Positions 33,480 through 42,651 of a DNA stretch of 64,000 bases are shown one piece after another; the first letter of the stretch is position 1; every line of letters starts with the position of its first letter. The translations under genes and the position numbers were made by a program. The stretch is from Dyadobacter sp. CY347 (GTDB taxonomy: Bacteria; Bacteroidota; Bacteroidia; Cytophagales; Spirosomataceae): contig NZ_JAKFFT010000010.1 in the NCBI RefSeq assembly GCF_021502655.1, positions 124,001 to 188,000 on the forward strand, read 5' to 3'. Below the pieces are notes generated by a model, which was given only the letters and a program-made list of their open reading frames with translations, did not search any database and was not told where the DNA came from.

Positions 33480-35729
33480 CTAATTGGCCACCATCACTTT
33501 CCGGACCACACGGGTGGTTCCTGATTTTATTTCAACTAAATACAACCCCGCAGGCCAATGTTCGGTAACGATTTCCTGCTCGATATTCGCACTCAGCTTT
33601 TGATCCCGAACGATTTTCCGGCCGGCTACACTGACAATGTCAAACGTTGCGGGTTTTGAGGATTTAATCTTTAAATAATTTGCTGCCGGATTCGGAAAGA
33701 CATTGATCAGCAGCTCTACGGCTGGTTCGTTACCGGTAATGGTCACAGGCACAATGTTGGTCAGTAACCGGAGGCCACCGGCATTACTGCCGACGGCAAT
33801 ATCAGGCTTTTTATCACCATTATAATCCCCTACCCCTAACGCCAGATAGTTTCCAAATGAAGGTGCCGCAGGTTTTCCGTTCTGCTCCACAAGCAGCGTT
33901 TCACGCTCGGTCCATTTACCCCAGTCGGCGCCGTGAAAAAGACGAATGTTGCCTGTATGATCGGCAGTCAGGATATCGGCACGGCCATCGAGATCGAAAT
34001 CTGCTATGGCTAACTGCGGTGACCGGCCTTCAAAACTGATGGTAACCCCTGCAAAAGCATCGCTTTCGAGCTTGAATGCGAACTGCTTGTTGGTTCCTGT
34101 GTTAGTATAATAATAAAGATTTCCCTGCGTCTTGCCCACGAGCAAATCCAGGTCACCGTCCCCGTCTACATCGTAAAAATGAGGTGAATCGCCCGTTTGG
34201 GATTCCGCAGGCATCGCAATGGTTACCGCATCGGAAAGATTTAGCTGGGCTGGTGCGCCTGCCGGTGCTTTGTTGGGGATATAGCGATATTCCAGTTTTA
34301 GTGTTGAGGTTGACGTGGCGGCAAAACCCAGGTCTGTGACGCCATCGCCATTAAAATCAGCCCATTGCGGCTTAATGTTGTAAATGCCAAATGCCGATGC
34401 CAGGTTCAGATAATTCTCAGATTCCACTTCAAATGTTGGCGTCGTGTTGTTTCCCGTATTTTTCAAAAGCCAGAAACCGCCTTTGAACCCTGTTTGCCTG
34501 GGAATCCCGCCTGTCCCGACGAGCATATCCAGGTCGCCGTCACCGTCGATATCAAAAAACGAAGGCGCTGCATTTTCGCCGACATCCAGCATTTGATCTT
34601 GTAAAAAGTTCTTTTTGATAAGCTTAAAATCCGGCTTTGCGTCCGTTCCTGCGTTTTGATAAAACCATCCCGAAGATTTGAAATCGGTCATATTACCATC
34701 ATTGGAAGGCACATTAGGCGCGATAAGCAGGTCTTTTTTTCCATCAAAATCCACATCTTCCATAAATGCGGCAGGGAAAATGTGCAAAAGCACGGGGTTA
34801 ACAGCCGGATAAGTGTTGGTATAAGCCGTAAAATTGCCAATCAAACCGCTTGCCGAATTGGATAAAAACGAAATGTGCTCATTGCTGACGTGCCCGACTA
34901 ACAAATCCTTTTTGCCATCCCCATTCAAATCCCGCAACAGAATAGAATTACCCGCATGCATTTCGCGGTTACCCGATTTTATAGTCACCCCGCAGTCTAA
35001 TCCAAAATCAAAACCCTCGTTCGTGCCTTTATGAAAATTCCCCCAGCAATCACCATTGCGTTGAAAAGCAGGATTCTGCGCATTACCCAAACTGTCTGGC
35101 TTGCCAAACTTCTCCATACTCAGGTTCTGGTGCAACTCAATGTAGTTTCCGGAGAAATCAAACAGCAACAGGTCCAGATCACCATCGTCGTCCACATCCA
35201 CAATGCCTGGAATGTCCGTTCCGGAAACCTGCAAATTGATATTTCCTGAAAAACCTTTGGTATAAAGCACTTCCTGCACTTGCTTAAATGTCCAGGATTG
35301 CGACGTTTTATCTTGTCTGTAAACACTGATTCCCAGCGATGTGCTCGTAAAAAGATCCTTTTGCCCATCCCCATCGTAATCTGCAAGGATCATCCAGTTG
35401 TCGGCTTTTGGGAAAAGCGACTCGTAATAAGGCGCGTGAATGAATGTCTTTTTGCCTGGATTAAGCGGATCAGCGGCGGCCAGGAATGTGGTAATCTTGC
35501 TGTTTGTGCGATCATACACGACCAGGTCCTCGTCCGCATCACTGTTTAAATGCATTTTCAGGAACTGTGAAGCATTCAGCCCGCCCGCCCAGGGATTGTT
35601 CAGTTTTGCGCCTTTGGATGTTACACTGGTCAGGGTGTCAAGTTTAAACCATGCCTTTTGCGAAAAAGCATTTGAATGCGTTATAATGTAAAAAAGGAAG
35701 AGGAAAAAGGAGGTAAATTTCGTTCGCAT
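33480..35729 (-). CDS. Large secreted VCBS/FG-GAP protein with T9SS sorting domain
   Basis: A 749-residue protein with a signal peptide ending at NAFSQ. It has at least nine VCBS/FG-GAP-type repeats, such as DYDGDGQKDLFTS, DVDDDGDLDLLLFD, DLNGDGKKDLLVGH, DVDFDGKKDLLIAPN, DIDGDGDLDMLVGTG, DVDGDGDLDLLVGKT and DYNGDKKPDIAVGS. The C terminus is a type A T9SS sorting domain (INVFPNPAANYLKIKSS ... AGLYLVEIKSG). So it is predicted to be secreted through the type IX system and attached to the surface. The role is unknown; calcium-dependent adhesion or binding is plausible. Confidence 0.88.
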   Translation of the reverse strand: MRTKFTSFFLFLFYIITHSNAFSQKAWFKLDTLTSVTSKGAKLNNPWAGGLNASQFLKMHLNSDADEDLVVYDRTNSKITTFLAAADPLNPGKKTFIHAPYYESLFPKADNWMILADYDGDGQKDLFTSTSLGISVYRQDKTSQSWTFKQVQEVLYTKGFSGNINLQVSGTDIPGIVDVDDDGDLDLLLFDFSGNYIELHQNLSMEKFGKPDSLGNAQNPAFQRNGDCWGNFHKGTNEGFDFGLDCGVTIKSGNREMHAGNSILLRDLNGDGKKDLLVGHVSNEHISFLSNSASGLIGNFTAYTNTYPAVNPVLLHIFPAAFMEDVDFDGKKDLLIAPNVPSNDGNMTDFKSSGWFYQNAGTDAKPDFKLIKKNFLQDQMLDVGENAAPSFFDIDGDGDLDMLVGTGGIPRQTGFKGGFWLLKNTGNNTTPTFEVESENYLNLASAFGIYNIKPQWADFNGDGVTDLGFAATSTSTLKLEYRYIPNKAPAGAPAQLNLSDAVTIAMPAESQTGDSPHFYDVDGDGDLDLLVGKTQGNLYYYTNTGTNKQFAFKLESDAFAGVTISFEGRSPQLAIADFDLDGRADILTADHTGNIRLFHGADWGKWTERETLLVEQNGKPAAPSFGNYLALGVGDYNGDKKPDIAVGSNAGGLRLLTNIVPVTITGNEPAVELLINVFPNPAANYLKIKSSKPATFDIVSVAGRKIVRDQKLSANIEQEIVTEHWPAGLYLVEIKSGTTRVVRKVMVAN

Positions 35730-35854
35730 CGTTGAGAAATAATCTATTAGTTTTGCGGTTCGCGCCGCGCGCGGACGCTGCCCGAAGGTTTACTGATCTG
35801 GCTTTTAAACCTAACGAAATAAGCGGTTATAACTTTATATTGATTCCCGATTTC

Positions 35855-37159
35855 ATGTATACTTCGACCGAAACGCTTTATAACCATTTCCAAAACGGCG
35901 CTGCCATTTCTACCGACACGCGCAAAATCAGCGAAGGCTGCCTCTTTTTCGCATTAAAAGGCGATAATTTCGACGGCAACCAATACGCAGCAGAAGCATT
36001 GAGCAAAGGTGCCGCATATGCGGTCGTGGACGATTTGGAAGTAGTTTCTAATGAGCGCTTTTTGTTGGTTGAAAATGTACTTGAAGCGTTACAGGACCTG
36101 GCGCGGCATCACCGTAAAACCTTTACATTCCCGGTGATCGCGTTAACCGGCTCCAACGGAAAAACTACGACAAAAGAGCTGATTGCAAAGGTGTTATCCA
36201 TGAAATACAACACTTACGCGACCAAAGGAAACCTGAATAACCACATTGGCGTGCCGCTGACGATCCTGTCCATTGACCCGGCGAAACACGAAATGGCGGT
36301 TATTGAAATGGGCGCGAACCATCAGCAGGAAATTGCGTTGCTAAGCACCATTGCTATTCCCACGCACGGCCTGATCACCAACATTGGTAAGGCGCATCTC
36401 GAAGGGTTTGGCGGAATCGCGGGCATTATGAAGGGAAAAGGCGAACTTTTTGATTTTCTTTCCAAAAAGAAAGGCACCGTTTTCGTGAACACCAAAGACG
36501 ATGTGGTCATGGAAATGGCTAGCAAGCGCCGGGCTTTTGGAGAGATTGTCTTTTACTGCTCGGATAATAGTGCTGTTAATCCGGTTTTGGTGCAGGAAAG
36601 TCCTTTTGTAATTTATCAAAACAATGGAAAAACAGTATCTACGCAGCTGACCGGCGGATATAACTTCGATAACATGTGTGCTGCGCTAGCCATTGGAAAG
36701 CATTTCGGCGTTGAAGATAGTGATGCTAATGAAGCTGTTTCCACTTACAAGCCGGACAATAACCGTTCGCAAATCGTCAAAAAAGGGAGCAATACGGTGA
36801 TTATGGATGCTTATAATGCGAACCCTTCGTCCATGTCCGCCGCCGTCGCCAACTTTGCCAGCATTGACGCGCCACGGAAAATGCTGATCCTGGGCGATAT
36901 GTTTGAGCTAGGCGAAGCGGCTCCCGCAGAGCATCTGGCATTGGGTGAACAGATCGCAAAAAACAAATTTGACATTGTGATCCTGGCCGGCTCCCTAATG
37001 CAGCACGCATTGCCTGCATTGCCCAAAGCTTACTATTTTCCGGACAAATTTTCGCTGCATAACTGGGTGATGGACAATCCGCAGGAAAATACATACATTC
37101 TTATTAAAGGTTCGAGAGGCATGGCGCTGGAAACTGTGCTGAACCTCATGCCGGAATGA
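35855..37159 (+). CDS. murF: UDP-N-acetylmuramoyl-tripeptide--D-alanyl-D-alanine ligase
   Basis: Adds D-Ala-D-Ala to UDP-MurNAc-tripeptide, the last cytoplasmic ligase step of peptidoglycan precursor synthesis. Motifs are ISTDTRKISEGCLFFALKGD near residue 17 (N-terminal domain), the P-loop ALTGSNGKTTTKELI near 93, TKGNLNNHIGVPLTILSI, EMGANHQQEI and MDAYNANPSSMSAAV near 314 (central and C-terminal domains). 434 residues, normal for the family. ATG 35855 is preferred; the frame is open back to 35732 but the extra 41 residues are unlike MurF. The sequence TAGTTTTG at 35748 is a possible -7 box. Confidence 0.95.
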   Translation: MYTSTETLYNHFQNGAAISTDTRKISEGCLFFALKGDNFDGNQYAAEALSKGAAYAVVDDLEVVSNERFLLVENVLEALQDLARHHRKTFTFPVIALTGSNGKTTTKELIAKVLSMKYNTYATKGNLNNHIGVPLTILSIDPAKHEMAVIEMGANHQQEIALLSTIAIPTHGLITNIGKAHLEGFGGIAGIMKGKGELFDFLSKKKGTVFVNTKDDVVMEMASKRRAFGEIVFYCSDNSAVNPVLVQESPFVIYQNNGKTVSTQLTGGYNFDNMCAALAIGKHFGVEDSDANEAVSTYKPDNNRSQIVKKGSNTVIMDAYNANPSSMSAAVANFASIDAPRKMLILGDMFELGEAAPAEHLALGEQIAKNKFDIVILAGSLMQHALPALPKAYYFPDKFSLHNWVMDNPQENTYILIKGSRGMALETVLNLMPE

Positions 37160-37252
37160 ATTTTATAATTTAAGTAATTATTAGTTAAATTATATTGGAT
37201 CAATCTATCCAATCATTGATAAAATTGATAAATATCAGTTTTTCATAAATAA

Positions 37253-37270
37253 AATCAAATCCATTTGATT
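37253..37270. promoter_or_regulatory. 18-base perfect palindrome upstream of ahpC
   Basis: AATCAAAT-CC-ATTTGATT. It lies 37 bases upstream of the predicted -33 box of ahpC. A second inverted repeat, ATTGGAT-N6-ATCCAAT, is at 37194-37213. One or both could be operator sites of a peroxide regulator; the regulator is unknown. Confidence 0.5.
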
Positions 37271-37306
37271 CAAACAACTCTTTCCTGATATAGTACCAGG
37301 TGAAAA

Positions 37307-37338
37307 GTTGCCTCATGCGCGTGCCGGTTGTAGATTTG
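37307..37338 (+). promoter_or_regulatory. Bacteroidota-type promoter for ahpC
   Basis: GTTG at 37307-37310 and TAGATTTG at 37331-37338 with 20 bases between, one mismatch from the -33 consensus and a full match at -7. The ahpC ATG follows 40 bases later. Confidence 0.6.
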
Positions 37339-37378
37339 TATCACTAAAAAGTACAAAAATATATAACCAACGCATACC

Positions 37379-37930
37379 ATGTCAAACAGGATTTTATCCG
37401 TGGGATCTACCTTCCCTTCATTTAAAAAAACATCCGTTGTTTCTCTTGAAAAAGGAAACGAATTCTACGATATTACCTCAGAGGATCACAAGAACGCTGA
37501 AAAGTGGATGGTAATGTTCTGGTGGCCAAAAGATTTCACTTTTGTATGCCCTACTGAAATTGCTGAGTTTGGCAAGCACGTTGAAGACTTCGCTGACCGC
37601 GACACAATGTTGATCGGTGCGTCTACTGACAGCGAGTTTGTTCATTTGGCTTGGAGAAAAAACCACGACGATCTTCGCGACCTTCAATTCCCAATGTTAG
37701 CTGACACTTCCAAGTCTCTGGCAGAAGAATTGGGGATTCTTGAAGCAAATGAAAAAATTGCTTACCGCGTAACATACATCGTTGATCCACAAGGAATTAT
37801 TCGTTGGGTGAGCGTTAACGACCTGAATGTTGGCCGTAACGTTAACGAAGTGATCCGCGTTTTGGATGCTTTGCAAACAGACGAACTTTGCCCTTGCAAC
37901 TGGGTTAAAGGAGAAGCAACATTAGCTTAA
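37379..37930 (+). CDS. ahpC: Peroxiredoxin (alkyl hydroperoxide reductase C-like)
   Basis: Thiol peroxidase that reduces hydrogen peroxide and organic hydroperoxides. 183 residues. The peroxidatic Cys is in DFTFVCPTEIAEFG and a resolving pair is in ELCPCNWVKGE near the C terminus, so it is a two-cysteine enzyme of the AhpC/Prx1 type. LADTSKSLAEELGI and TYIVDPQGIIRWVSVNDLNV are family motifs. The AhpD-like gene 12 bases downstream probably supplies reducing power, as in the AhpC-AhpD pairs of other bacteria; AhpF is not in the window. Confidence 0.93.
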   Translation: MSNRILSVGSTFPSFKKTSVVSLEKGNEFYDITSEDHKNAEKWMVMFWWPKDFTFVCPTEIAEFGKHVEDFADRDTMLIGASTDSEFVHLAWRKNHDDLRDLQFPMLADTSKSLAEELGILEANEKIAYRVTYIVDPQGIIRWVSVNDLNVGRNVNEVIRVLDALQTDELCPCNWVKGEATLA

Positions 37931-37942
37931 TCACAACCAAAA

Positions 37943-38533
37943 ATGTATCCATTCGCAACAACAGGAAATACGAAAGATTCCCTGTATAAAGAAATGAACC
38001 TGCCAGCCGAATTTGAAAGCGTGCTGATCAACAAGCTGGCGGCACTGGACCACCGTTATCTCAAAGATTTAAAGATCAATGTTGGTAATGTGCTCAAATC
38101 GCAGACATTAAACCGTAAAGAAGCGCTTCTGATCGCTCTTTCGGTGGCTGTGAATGAGAAAAACGCAGTATTAATTACTGCGCTTGAAGAACTTGCGGTG
38201 AATGAAGGTGCGGACGAAAAGGAAATTGCGGAAGTTACAGCCTGCGTTTCTTTGATGAATGCGAACAACGTTTTTTATCGTTTCAGGCATTTCATGCACA
38301 AGGAATTTTACGATAATGCGCCTGCGGGAATCAAAATGAGCATTATGGTGAACCCGGTGCTGGGTAAAGAATTCTTTGAGCTGCTGAGCCTTGTTGTTTC
38401 CGCATTAAATGGTTGCGAAATGTGTGTGACTTCACACGAGCAATCGGTGCTGAACCACGGCGGAACGCCAGCGCGTATATTCGACGCGGTAAGGGTTGGC
38501 GCCATTTTCAAGAGCTTTTCAGTTTTGGTGTAA
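37943..38533 (+). CDS. AhpD-like alkylhydroperoxidase, carboxymuconolactone decarboxylase family
   Basis: A 196-residue all-helical protein, partner of the peroxiredoxin gene it follows. The AhpD active-site motif is seen as NGCEMCVTSHEQSVLNHG near residue 157, with Cys-x-x-Cys and a downstream His. In AhpD this thiol pair re-reduces AhpC using electrons from a lipoyl protein. The N-terminal 80 residues have a more divergent helical domain (LNRKEALLIALSVAVNEKNA). The name ahpD would be reasonable but the homology cannot be measured here. Confidence 0.87.
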   Translation: MYPFATTGNTKDSLYKEMNLPAEFESVLINKLAALDHRYLKDLKINVGNVLKSQTLNRKEALLIALSVAVNEKNAVLITALEELAVNEGADEKEIAEVTACVSLMNANNVFYRFRHFMHKEFYDNAPAGIKMSIMVNPVLGKEFFELLSLVVSALNGCEMCVTSHEQSVLNHGGTPARIFDAVRVGAIFKSFSVLV

Positions 38534-38539
38534 ATAAAA

Positions 38540-38567
38540 CTTTCCGGCCCTTTAAAGGGCCGGAAAG
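38540..38567 (-). terminator. Intrinsic terminator (28-base perfect palindrome)
   Basis: CTTTCCGGCCCTTTAAAGGG and CCGGAAAG form one continuous palindrome. On the minus strand it is followed by TTTTATTT, so it mainly stops transcription of the lipoprotein operon ending at 38598, and may serve the ahpD-like gene as well. Confidence 0.75.
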
Positions 38568-38597
38568 TCTGCACTACTACTCTTTACTCCGTAACTT

Positions 38598-39359
38598 TTA
38601 TTCTGAATAACTGATAATGGCAAGGTTATTCCCCCACATGGTCTCCGGCTCGAAATCAATGACAAGCTCGTTTTCATATGTGTCCTCGGAAAAGTGCTTT
38701 CTGAGCGTGATAGGCATTTTACCCGCTTCTCCATTGTAATAAGCGGTCATGATGTATCGGCCGAGAGGAATGTCTACCAATTTGCTATAGTCACTCGTGT
38801 GAGGCTTTCCATGCTTCATTTTCAGCGTTTTACCTTTTGAACCATCGATGAGGTTACCAACCGGCACGAGCGTGAATTCAATGTTTTCAGAATCATAAAT
38901 GGTGCTCATCAGATCTTTATTGATTTCGATCGTCACGCCATAATATCCTTGCGCTTCCACAGGCCGCTGGCCCGTCAGTTTCCACTGGAAATTCCTGACT
39001 GCGCCATTGATGCTAAACTCCTCATAAACATCAGGATGCAGGTCCAGTTCATATTCACGGCCATTGTATTTTTTAACAATGTGCGCTGAGGCCATGAATG
39101 TGCCCACTTTCGGCAACTGGATCTTATAATTGCCATTCTCATCCGACGAGCCGATTGAGTAAGAGGCATAGAACATCGTATTATCTACCACCACTTTCAC
39201 ACCTGGCATCGGCGAACCGTCCGTGTTTGTGATTTTTCCGGTGGTATATCCTTCTTCCGAGCCCACCTCATCCGGAGACGGACTTCCCGAATCTTTGCAG
39301 CTGACCGCAATGAGCACCAAAAACGCCCATTGAAATAAAAATGAAATGCGTTTCATCAT
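38598..39359 (-). CDS. Lipoprotein with carboxypeptidase-regulatory-like (Ig) domain
   Basis: A 253-residue lipoprotein, last gene of a minus-strand operon. The leader ends in LIAVSCKDSGSPSPDE, with a Cys lipid site followed by acidic residues. Residues 35-110 form a CarboxypepD_reg-like beta sandwich: TTGKITNTDGSPMPGVKVVV, then SSDENGNYKIQLPKVGTF. The C-terminal half is unassigned beta structure. It overlaps the upstream gene by four bases (ATGA), so coupled translation is likely. No function can be named. Confidence 0.75.
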   Translation of the reverse strand: MMKRISFLFQWAFLVLIAVSCKDSGSPSPDEVGSEEGYTTGKITNTDGSPMPGVKVVVDNTMFYASYSIGSSDENGNYKIQLPKVGTFMASAHIVKKYNGREYELDLHPDVYEEFSINGAVRNFQWKLTGQRPVEAQGYYGVTIEINKDLMSTIYDSENIEFTLVPVGNLIDGSKGKTLKMKHGKPHTSDYSKLVDIPLGRYIMTAYYNGEAGKMPITLRKHFSEDTYENELVIDFEPETMWGNNLAIISYSE

Positions 39360-40189
39360 TTGGTGATTTTCTGCAATTCTGTGGTGGAAATTTCGTCGTC
39401 GGAAGTTTCAATGGTCTTCACGATGCCCACGCCGGGAGCCGTCCAGAGTTCAACGGTGTACACAAATTCCTTTTCTTCAACCGGGATGAAAAGGCTTGAT
39501 AATTTCATGTACATCTCATATTTGTACTCCCATTTTGTGCAGTTGAATGTTCCCGCCGCGGTTGTGACTGTTTCCTGTTTGGTCGCTTTTCCATCCATAT
39601 AAGTGATTTTGGTTTCCAAATCTGCTTCTATCGAGTTGTCTTCGTCTATCGGGATTAACAATTGCAAACCGATTTCCATAGGCTGCTTGCTGAAAGTGAT
39701 GTTGCTTCCCACAGTGCCTTTGTTTTCCATCATCTGCTTCTGCGGAAAACCTTTCATGGTCACATTCTCAATCGTAGCAAATTCCTCAGTATTAGCATAT
39801 AGCGCATTGATTGCATCTTCATAAAACAACTCGTAAGTGGTCACGCCGTCTTTGCTGAATGCCCGGTTTTTGGTGGTTACAAACACATTTCCCTCCTTGA
39901 TCTCATTTTCAATGTCATAAACTGAAATGCCCGAGGAATCTTTTACACTCACCACTTTCATTGTGGAGCTGCTTTTTGAGCCGTCGCTTTCGGAGATCCT
40001 GTATGTGTAAATCTCGTCCTTATTTGGCAGGAACGCTTTGTCTTCCGTGGCCGGATTGCCGTCGTCCGGCTTAATGTTGTCTTTGTCGTCCTTGCAGGAT
40101 GCGAACGAGAGCGCGGCGATGGCCAGCGCAAAAAATGCCTGCCGGGTCTGACGGGCGATAGTAAAGGACAATTGATTTTTATTCAACAT
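39356..40189 (-). CDS. Lipoprotein, function unknown
   Basis: A 277-residue lipoprotein. The leader has an unusually long N-region (NKNQLSFTIARQTRQ) before FFALAIAALSFASCKDDKDN; Cys is followed by Lys-Asp-Asp, which fits a surface export signal. The mature part is Thr/Glu-rich with YTYRISESDGSKSSSTMKVV, and later AGTFNCTKWEYKYEMYMKLS ... TAPGVGIVKTIE, a pattern found in DUF-type Bacteroidota lipoproteins. Four-base overlap with the downstream lipoprotein. No function assigned. Confidence 0.72.
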   Translation of the reverse strand: MLNKNQLSFTIARQTRQAFFALAIAALSFASCKDDKDNIKPDDGNPATEDKAFLPNKDEIYTYRISESDGSKSSSTMKVVSVKDSSGISVYDIENEIKEGNVFVTTKNRAFSKDGVTTYELFYEDAINALYANTEEFATIENVTMKGFPQKQMMENKGTVGSNITFSKQPMEIGLQLLIPIDEDNSIEADLETKITYMDGKATKQETVTTAAGTFNCTKWEYKYEMYMKLSSLFIPVEEKEFVYTVELWTAPGVGIVKTIETSDDEISTTELQKITK

Positions 40190-40245
40190 GGCTTTTGTAA
40201 AAATTAAATTATGGAACGGAATATATTATACGTGTTAAGATTCGA

Positions 40246-40725
40246 TTACCTGATTTTGAAAACGAGATGGATCATTAGTAAAAGAAACCCTGCAATGGAG
40301 AGATAGCCTCTGATCAGGATGAATTTGAGCCACTCGGCCCTTACCCCTATAAACTCGGCTTCCGTATCCAACATATCGCTGTTAATCAGCGTATTAACGG
40401 GTTCGCTGAATTTCAGGATCAGCACCATATCCACCACCAGAAACAAAAAAGCAAGCAAAACTGGCGCGTAGGACAGAAATCCCGCATTTTTATCACTCAT
40501 CAAGAACCATATGAACATCATGGCTAATGCTGACAGATAAAGCATTTTAAATCTGCCCCGCACAATCGGATCAACGGCTTTGCGAAGCTCCATAAAGTCC
40601 TCGGATGGAATGTTATACAATGCTTTTCCAAAACCGAAATGATAAAATGCGCCTTGTGCGGCAATGAAAAAGTAAAGCGTAATACCAATGATCCTGACTA
40701 GGGAAATCTGCTCAATTTGTTTCAT
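40246..40725 (-). CDS. Small membrane protein with four predicted helices
   Basis: A 159-residue integral membrane protein. Hydrophobic segments: IIGITLYFFIAAQGAF (near residue 13), LYLSALAMMFIWFLM (63), LLAFLFLVVDMVLIL (89) and GYLSIAGFLLLMIHLVF (140). Between helices 1 and 2 is a charged loop. No domain recognised. Its start lies 14 bases inside the upstream small gene, so the two are probably coupled. It belongs to the lipoprotein operon, which suggests a membrane partner for the lipoproteins (inference). Confidence 0.72.
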   Translation of the reverse strand: MKQIEQISLVRIIGITLYFFIAAQGAFYHFGFGKALYNIPSEDFMELRKAVDPIVRGRFKMLYLSALAMMFIWFLMSDKNAGFLSYAPVLLAFLFLVVDMVLILKFSEPVNTLINSDMLDTEAEFIGVRAEWLKFILIRGYLSIAGFLLLMIHLVFKIR

Positions 40726-41029
40726 ACAATTTTTGAATAGAGGCTTTTGTTGAATCCCGAGAGAGCTCTGCCGCGAGTTTCCTGTTCAGATATCGCCTAA
40801 CGAAAAGTCTGTTAATGTCCAGATTCGTGGGCTCGATAGTGGTTGAAACAAGATGGTTGCTGTTTGCATAATACCGCACGATTGTACCGGCTTGTCCCGG
40901 CCTGCTTTCTGTAATCCAAAAGCCGGTTTCAGGAAAAGGCTGTCGCACAGATTTCTTTGAAAACTTTGGAGTCAATTGTACGCTTGTGACCGTCAGCAAG
41001 GCCGCAAGCATTACATGGATCTTGCTCAT
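40712..41029 (-). CDS. Small exported or membrane-anchored protein, function unknown
   Basis: A 105-residue protein with a weak N-terminal hydrophobic segment (MSKIHVMLAALLTVTSVQLT), probably a signal sequence. The rest is polar: FWITESRPGQAGTIVRYYAN, then DINRLFVRRYLNRKLAAELS. It starts exactly where the upstream beta-helix lipoprotein stops (TAATG overlap) and overlaps the next gene. This tight packing supports it as real although no family is recognised. Confidence 0.6.
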   Translation of the reverse strand: MSKIHVMLAALLTVTSVQLTPKFSKKSVRQPFPETGFWITESRPGQAGTIVRYYANSNHLVSTTIEPTNLDINRLFVRRYLNRKLAAELSRDSTKASIQKLYETN

Positions 41030-42501
41030 TATTTCTCTCTCAGCACTTTTCCTTCCACATTGTCTGCAAATGTGTTGGCGGCTTCAATGTCGTCATTCAC
41101 ATTCGCCTGATAATTGACGTACATGCCATACCCGCCGCTGCCGGAGATTTTGGAGTTTTTGATCTGCATTCTGGCCTGGCTTCCGTAAACGGCAATGTTC
41201 ACTTTTTTGCCTGAAACCAAGGCTGTACTGCCGCCGCCCGATATCTCAACATATTCGAAAACATTGTTGGCACTTGTTGTGTAGCAGATCAAACCTCTCC
41301 AATAAGCTGGCTTGTTTTCCGCGCCTTTGATAATGATTTTAGCTGCTTGTGTTCCAATTGCATTGATATAACCTTCGTCAATGGACATTCTGGCTCCCTC
41401 AGACATTTCGATCACTACACCCGGGCTGATTTTCCAATTAGCATCGACCGTAAGGGCTTCCAGGATGCGGTAAGGCGTTTTGTCCTTGAATCCATTCCAT
41501 ACGACTTGCGCAGTCGTGTTTTTTGATAGTTGCGAAGCGAAGATTTCCACCACATTGCGTCCGTTTCCGTCTGTAAAAGATGAATTCACATCGAGTTTCG
41601 CAACATTGTCGGCGTCAAGGAGAATCCCGGCCTCAGCGTTTTCTTTGAATGTGTTTTTTGTAAAAGCAGAAAGAATTGCACCTCTTTCAATCCATAAACC
41701 ATAGCCGTCATTTTTTTCAAAAACACTGTTTTTGATAGATATTTCAGCTTTCGATGAGCCTGTAATTGCCATTCCGGCCTTTGTCCCGCTAAAAAGGGCT
41801 TTGCTTCCAGCATGCAAAACCTGCACATATTCCAAGGCATTAGCACTGCTGGACGACCGGAATATTACACCTGCCCAGAATCCCTTCGTTGTCTCTTTTC
41901 CGATCAGGCGGATCAGCTTCGTCGAATCGCCTTTTGCGAGCAGGATTCCACCATTATCATTCACTTCCAGCCTGGCATCCCTCGCAAAAGCGATCACAAC
42001 GCCTGGCTTCAATGTGAGTTCAGCATTCACCGAAACGTTTCCGTTTGCAATGTAATCTGGCACATTAGGATTATCGATACGGTCTTCCAATGTGGTTTTC
42101 GCAGCGATATTGGCATCCAGTACAATCGGCTGAATGACGGCCGCTGTGATCAGGACTTTGTCTTTGCTTTCGCCGTTCGCATTGCTGGTCGTCAATTCAA
42201 GCTCGTATTCGCCCGGCAAATCCGCTTTGAATGTTGGCTTGCTTACCGTTGCCGAGCTAAGTGCGGCTGTGCTTCCGGTCGGACGTTTGGTAAATGCCCA
42301 GTGATAATCGAATGGTTTGTTTTCGCTGTCGCTCGAGGCGCTTCCGTCAAGGGTTACAACGGCGCCTGCATTCACATTCTGATCTGCACCGGCCCGGGCG
42401 GTGAGCGTGTTGCCTGGTTTTACGTCTTCATCTTCCTTGCAGCTTGTTACAACAAGGGCAAGCGAAAAGAGGGCAAGCAGAATTCTTTTACTTTTTAACA
42501 T
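41029..42501 (-). CDS. Lipoprotein with PKD domain and parallel beta-helix
   Basis: First gene of the operon; 490 residues from ATG 42501. The leader MLKSKRILLALFSLALVVTS ends at CKEDEDVKPG, so the lipid Cys is followed by Lys and acidic residues. Residues 30-110 form a PKD-like domain (AGADQNVNAGAVVTLDGSAS). The remainder is a right-handed beta-helix with repeated turns: LEYVQVLHAGSKALFSGTKA, KAEISIKNSVFEKNDGYGLW, VFEYVEISGGGSTALVSGKK and ARMQIKNSKISGSGGYGMYV. Such proteins often bind or cleave polysaccharides; no catalytic site is recognised. Confidence 0.8.
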   Translation of the reverse strand: MLKSKRILLALFSLALVVTSCKEDEDVKPGNTLTARAGADQNVNAGAVVTLDGSASSDSENKPFDYHWAFTKRPTGSTAALSSATVSKPTFKADLPGEYELELTTSNANGESKDKVLITAAVIQPIVLDANIAAKTTLEDRIDNPNVPDYIANGNVSVNAELTLKPGVVIAFARDARLEVNDNGGILLAKGDSTKLIRLIGKETTKGFWAGVIFRSSSSANALEYVQVLHAGSKALFSGTKAGMAITGSSKAEISIKNSVFEKNDGYGLWIERGAILSAFTKNTFKENAEAGILLDADNVAKLDVNSSFTDGNGRNVVEIFASQLSKNTTAQVVWNGFKDKTPYRILEALTVDANWKISPGVVIEMSEGARMSIDEGYINAIGTQAAKIIIKGAENKPAYWRGLICYTTSANNVFEYVEISGGGSTALVSGKKVNIAVYGSQARMQIKNSKISGSGGYGMYVNYQANVNDDIEAANTFADNVEGKVLREK

Positions 42502-42614
42502 GGCTATTTTTGATTTACTGTACACTGATTTTCACCATCGGCTCAATGGCGGTGCAATGGTAAGTCGAAATAGCGATGTGAGAAATTACTGTCGATCAAC
42601 AGCAGGTTTTATCG

Positions 42615-42636
42615 ACAAAAGGCGTCAGCCGACGCT
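42615..42636 (-). terminator. Weak intrinsic terminator after the LytTR regulator
   Basis: On the minus strand, AGCGTC-GGCT-GACGC followed by CTTTTG. It comes soon after the regulator stop at 42652 and would partly separate the regulatory pair from the lipoprotein operon that starts at 42501. Confidence 0.45.
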
Positions 42637-42651
42637 GATTTTGACCGTTTA

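Noticed and set aside
35732..35854. 41-residue N-terminal extension of MurF
   Set aside because: The residues are unlike MurF and the normal start ATG 35855 gives the usual N terminus; the region probably holds the promoter.
41812..42498. 228-codon plus-strand frame within the beta-helix lipoprotein
   Set aside because: It is antisense to a gene with a clear lipoprotein leader and domain repeats, and has no family.
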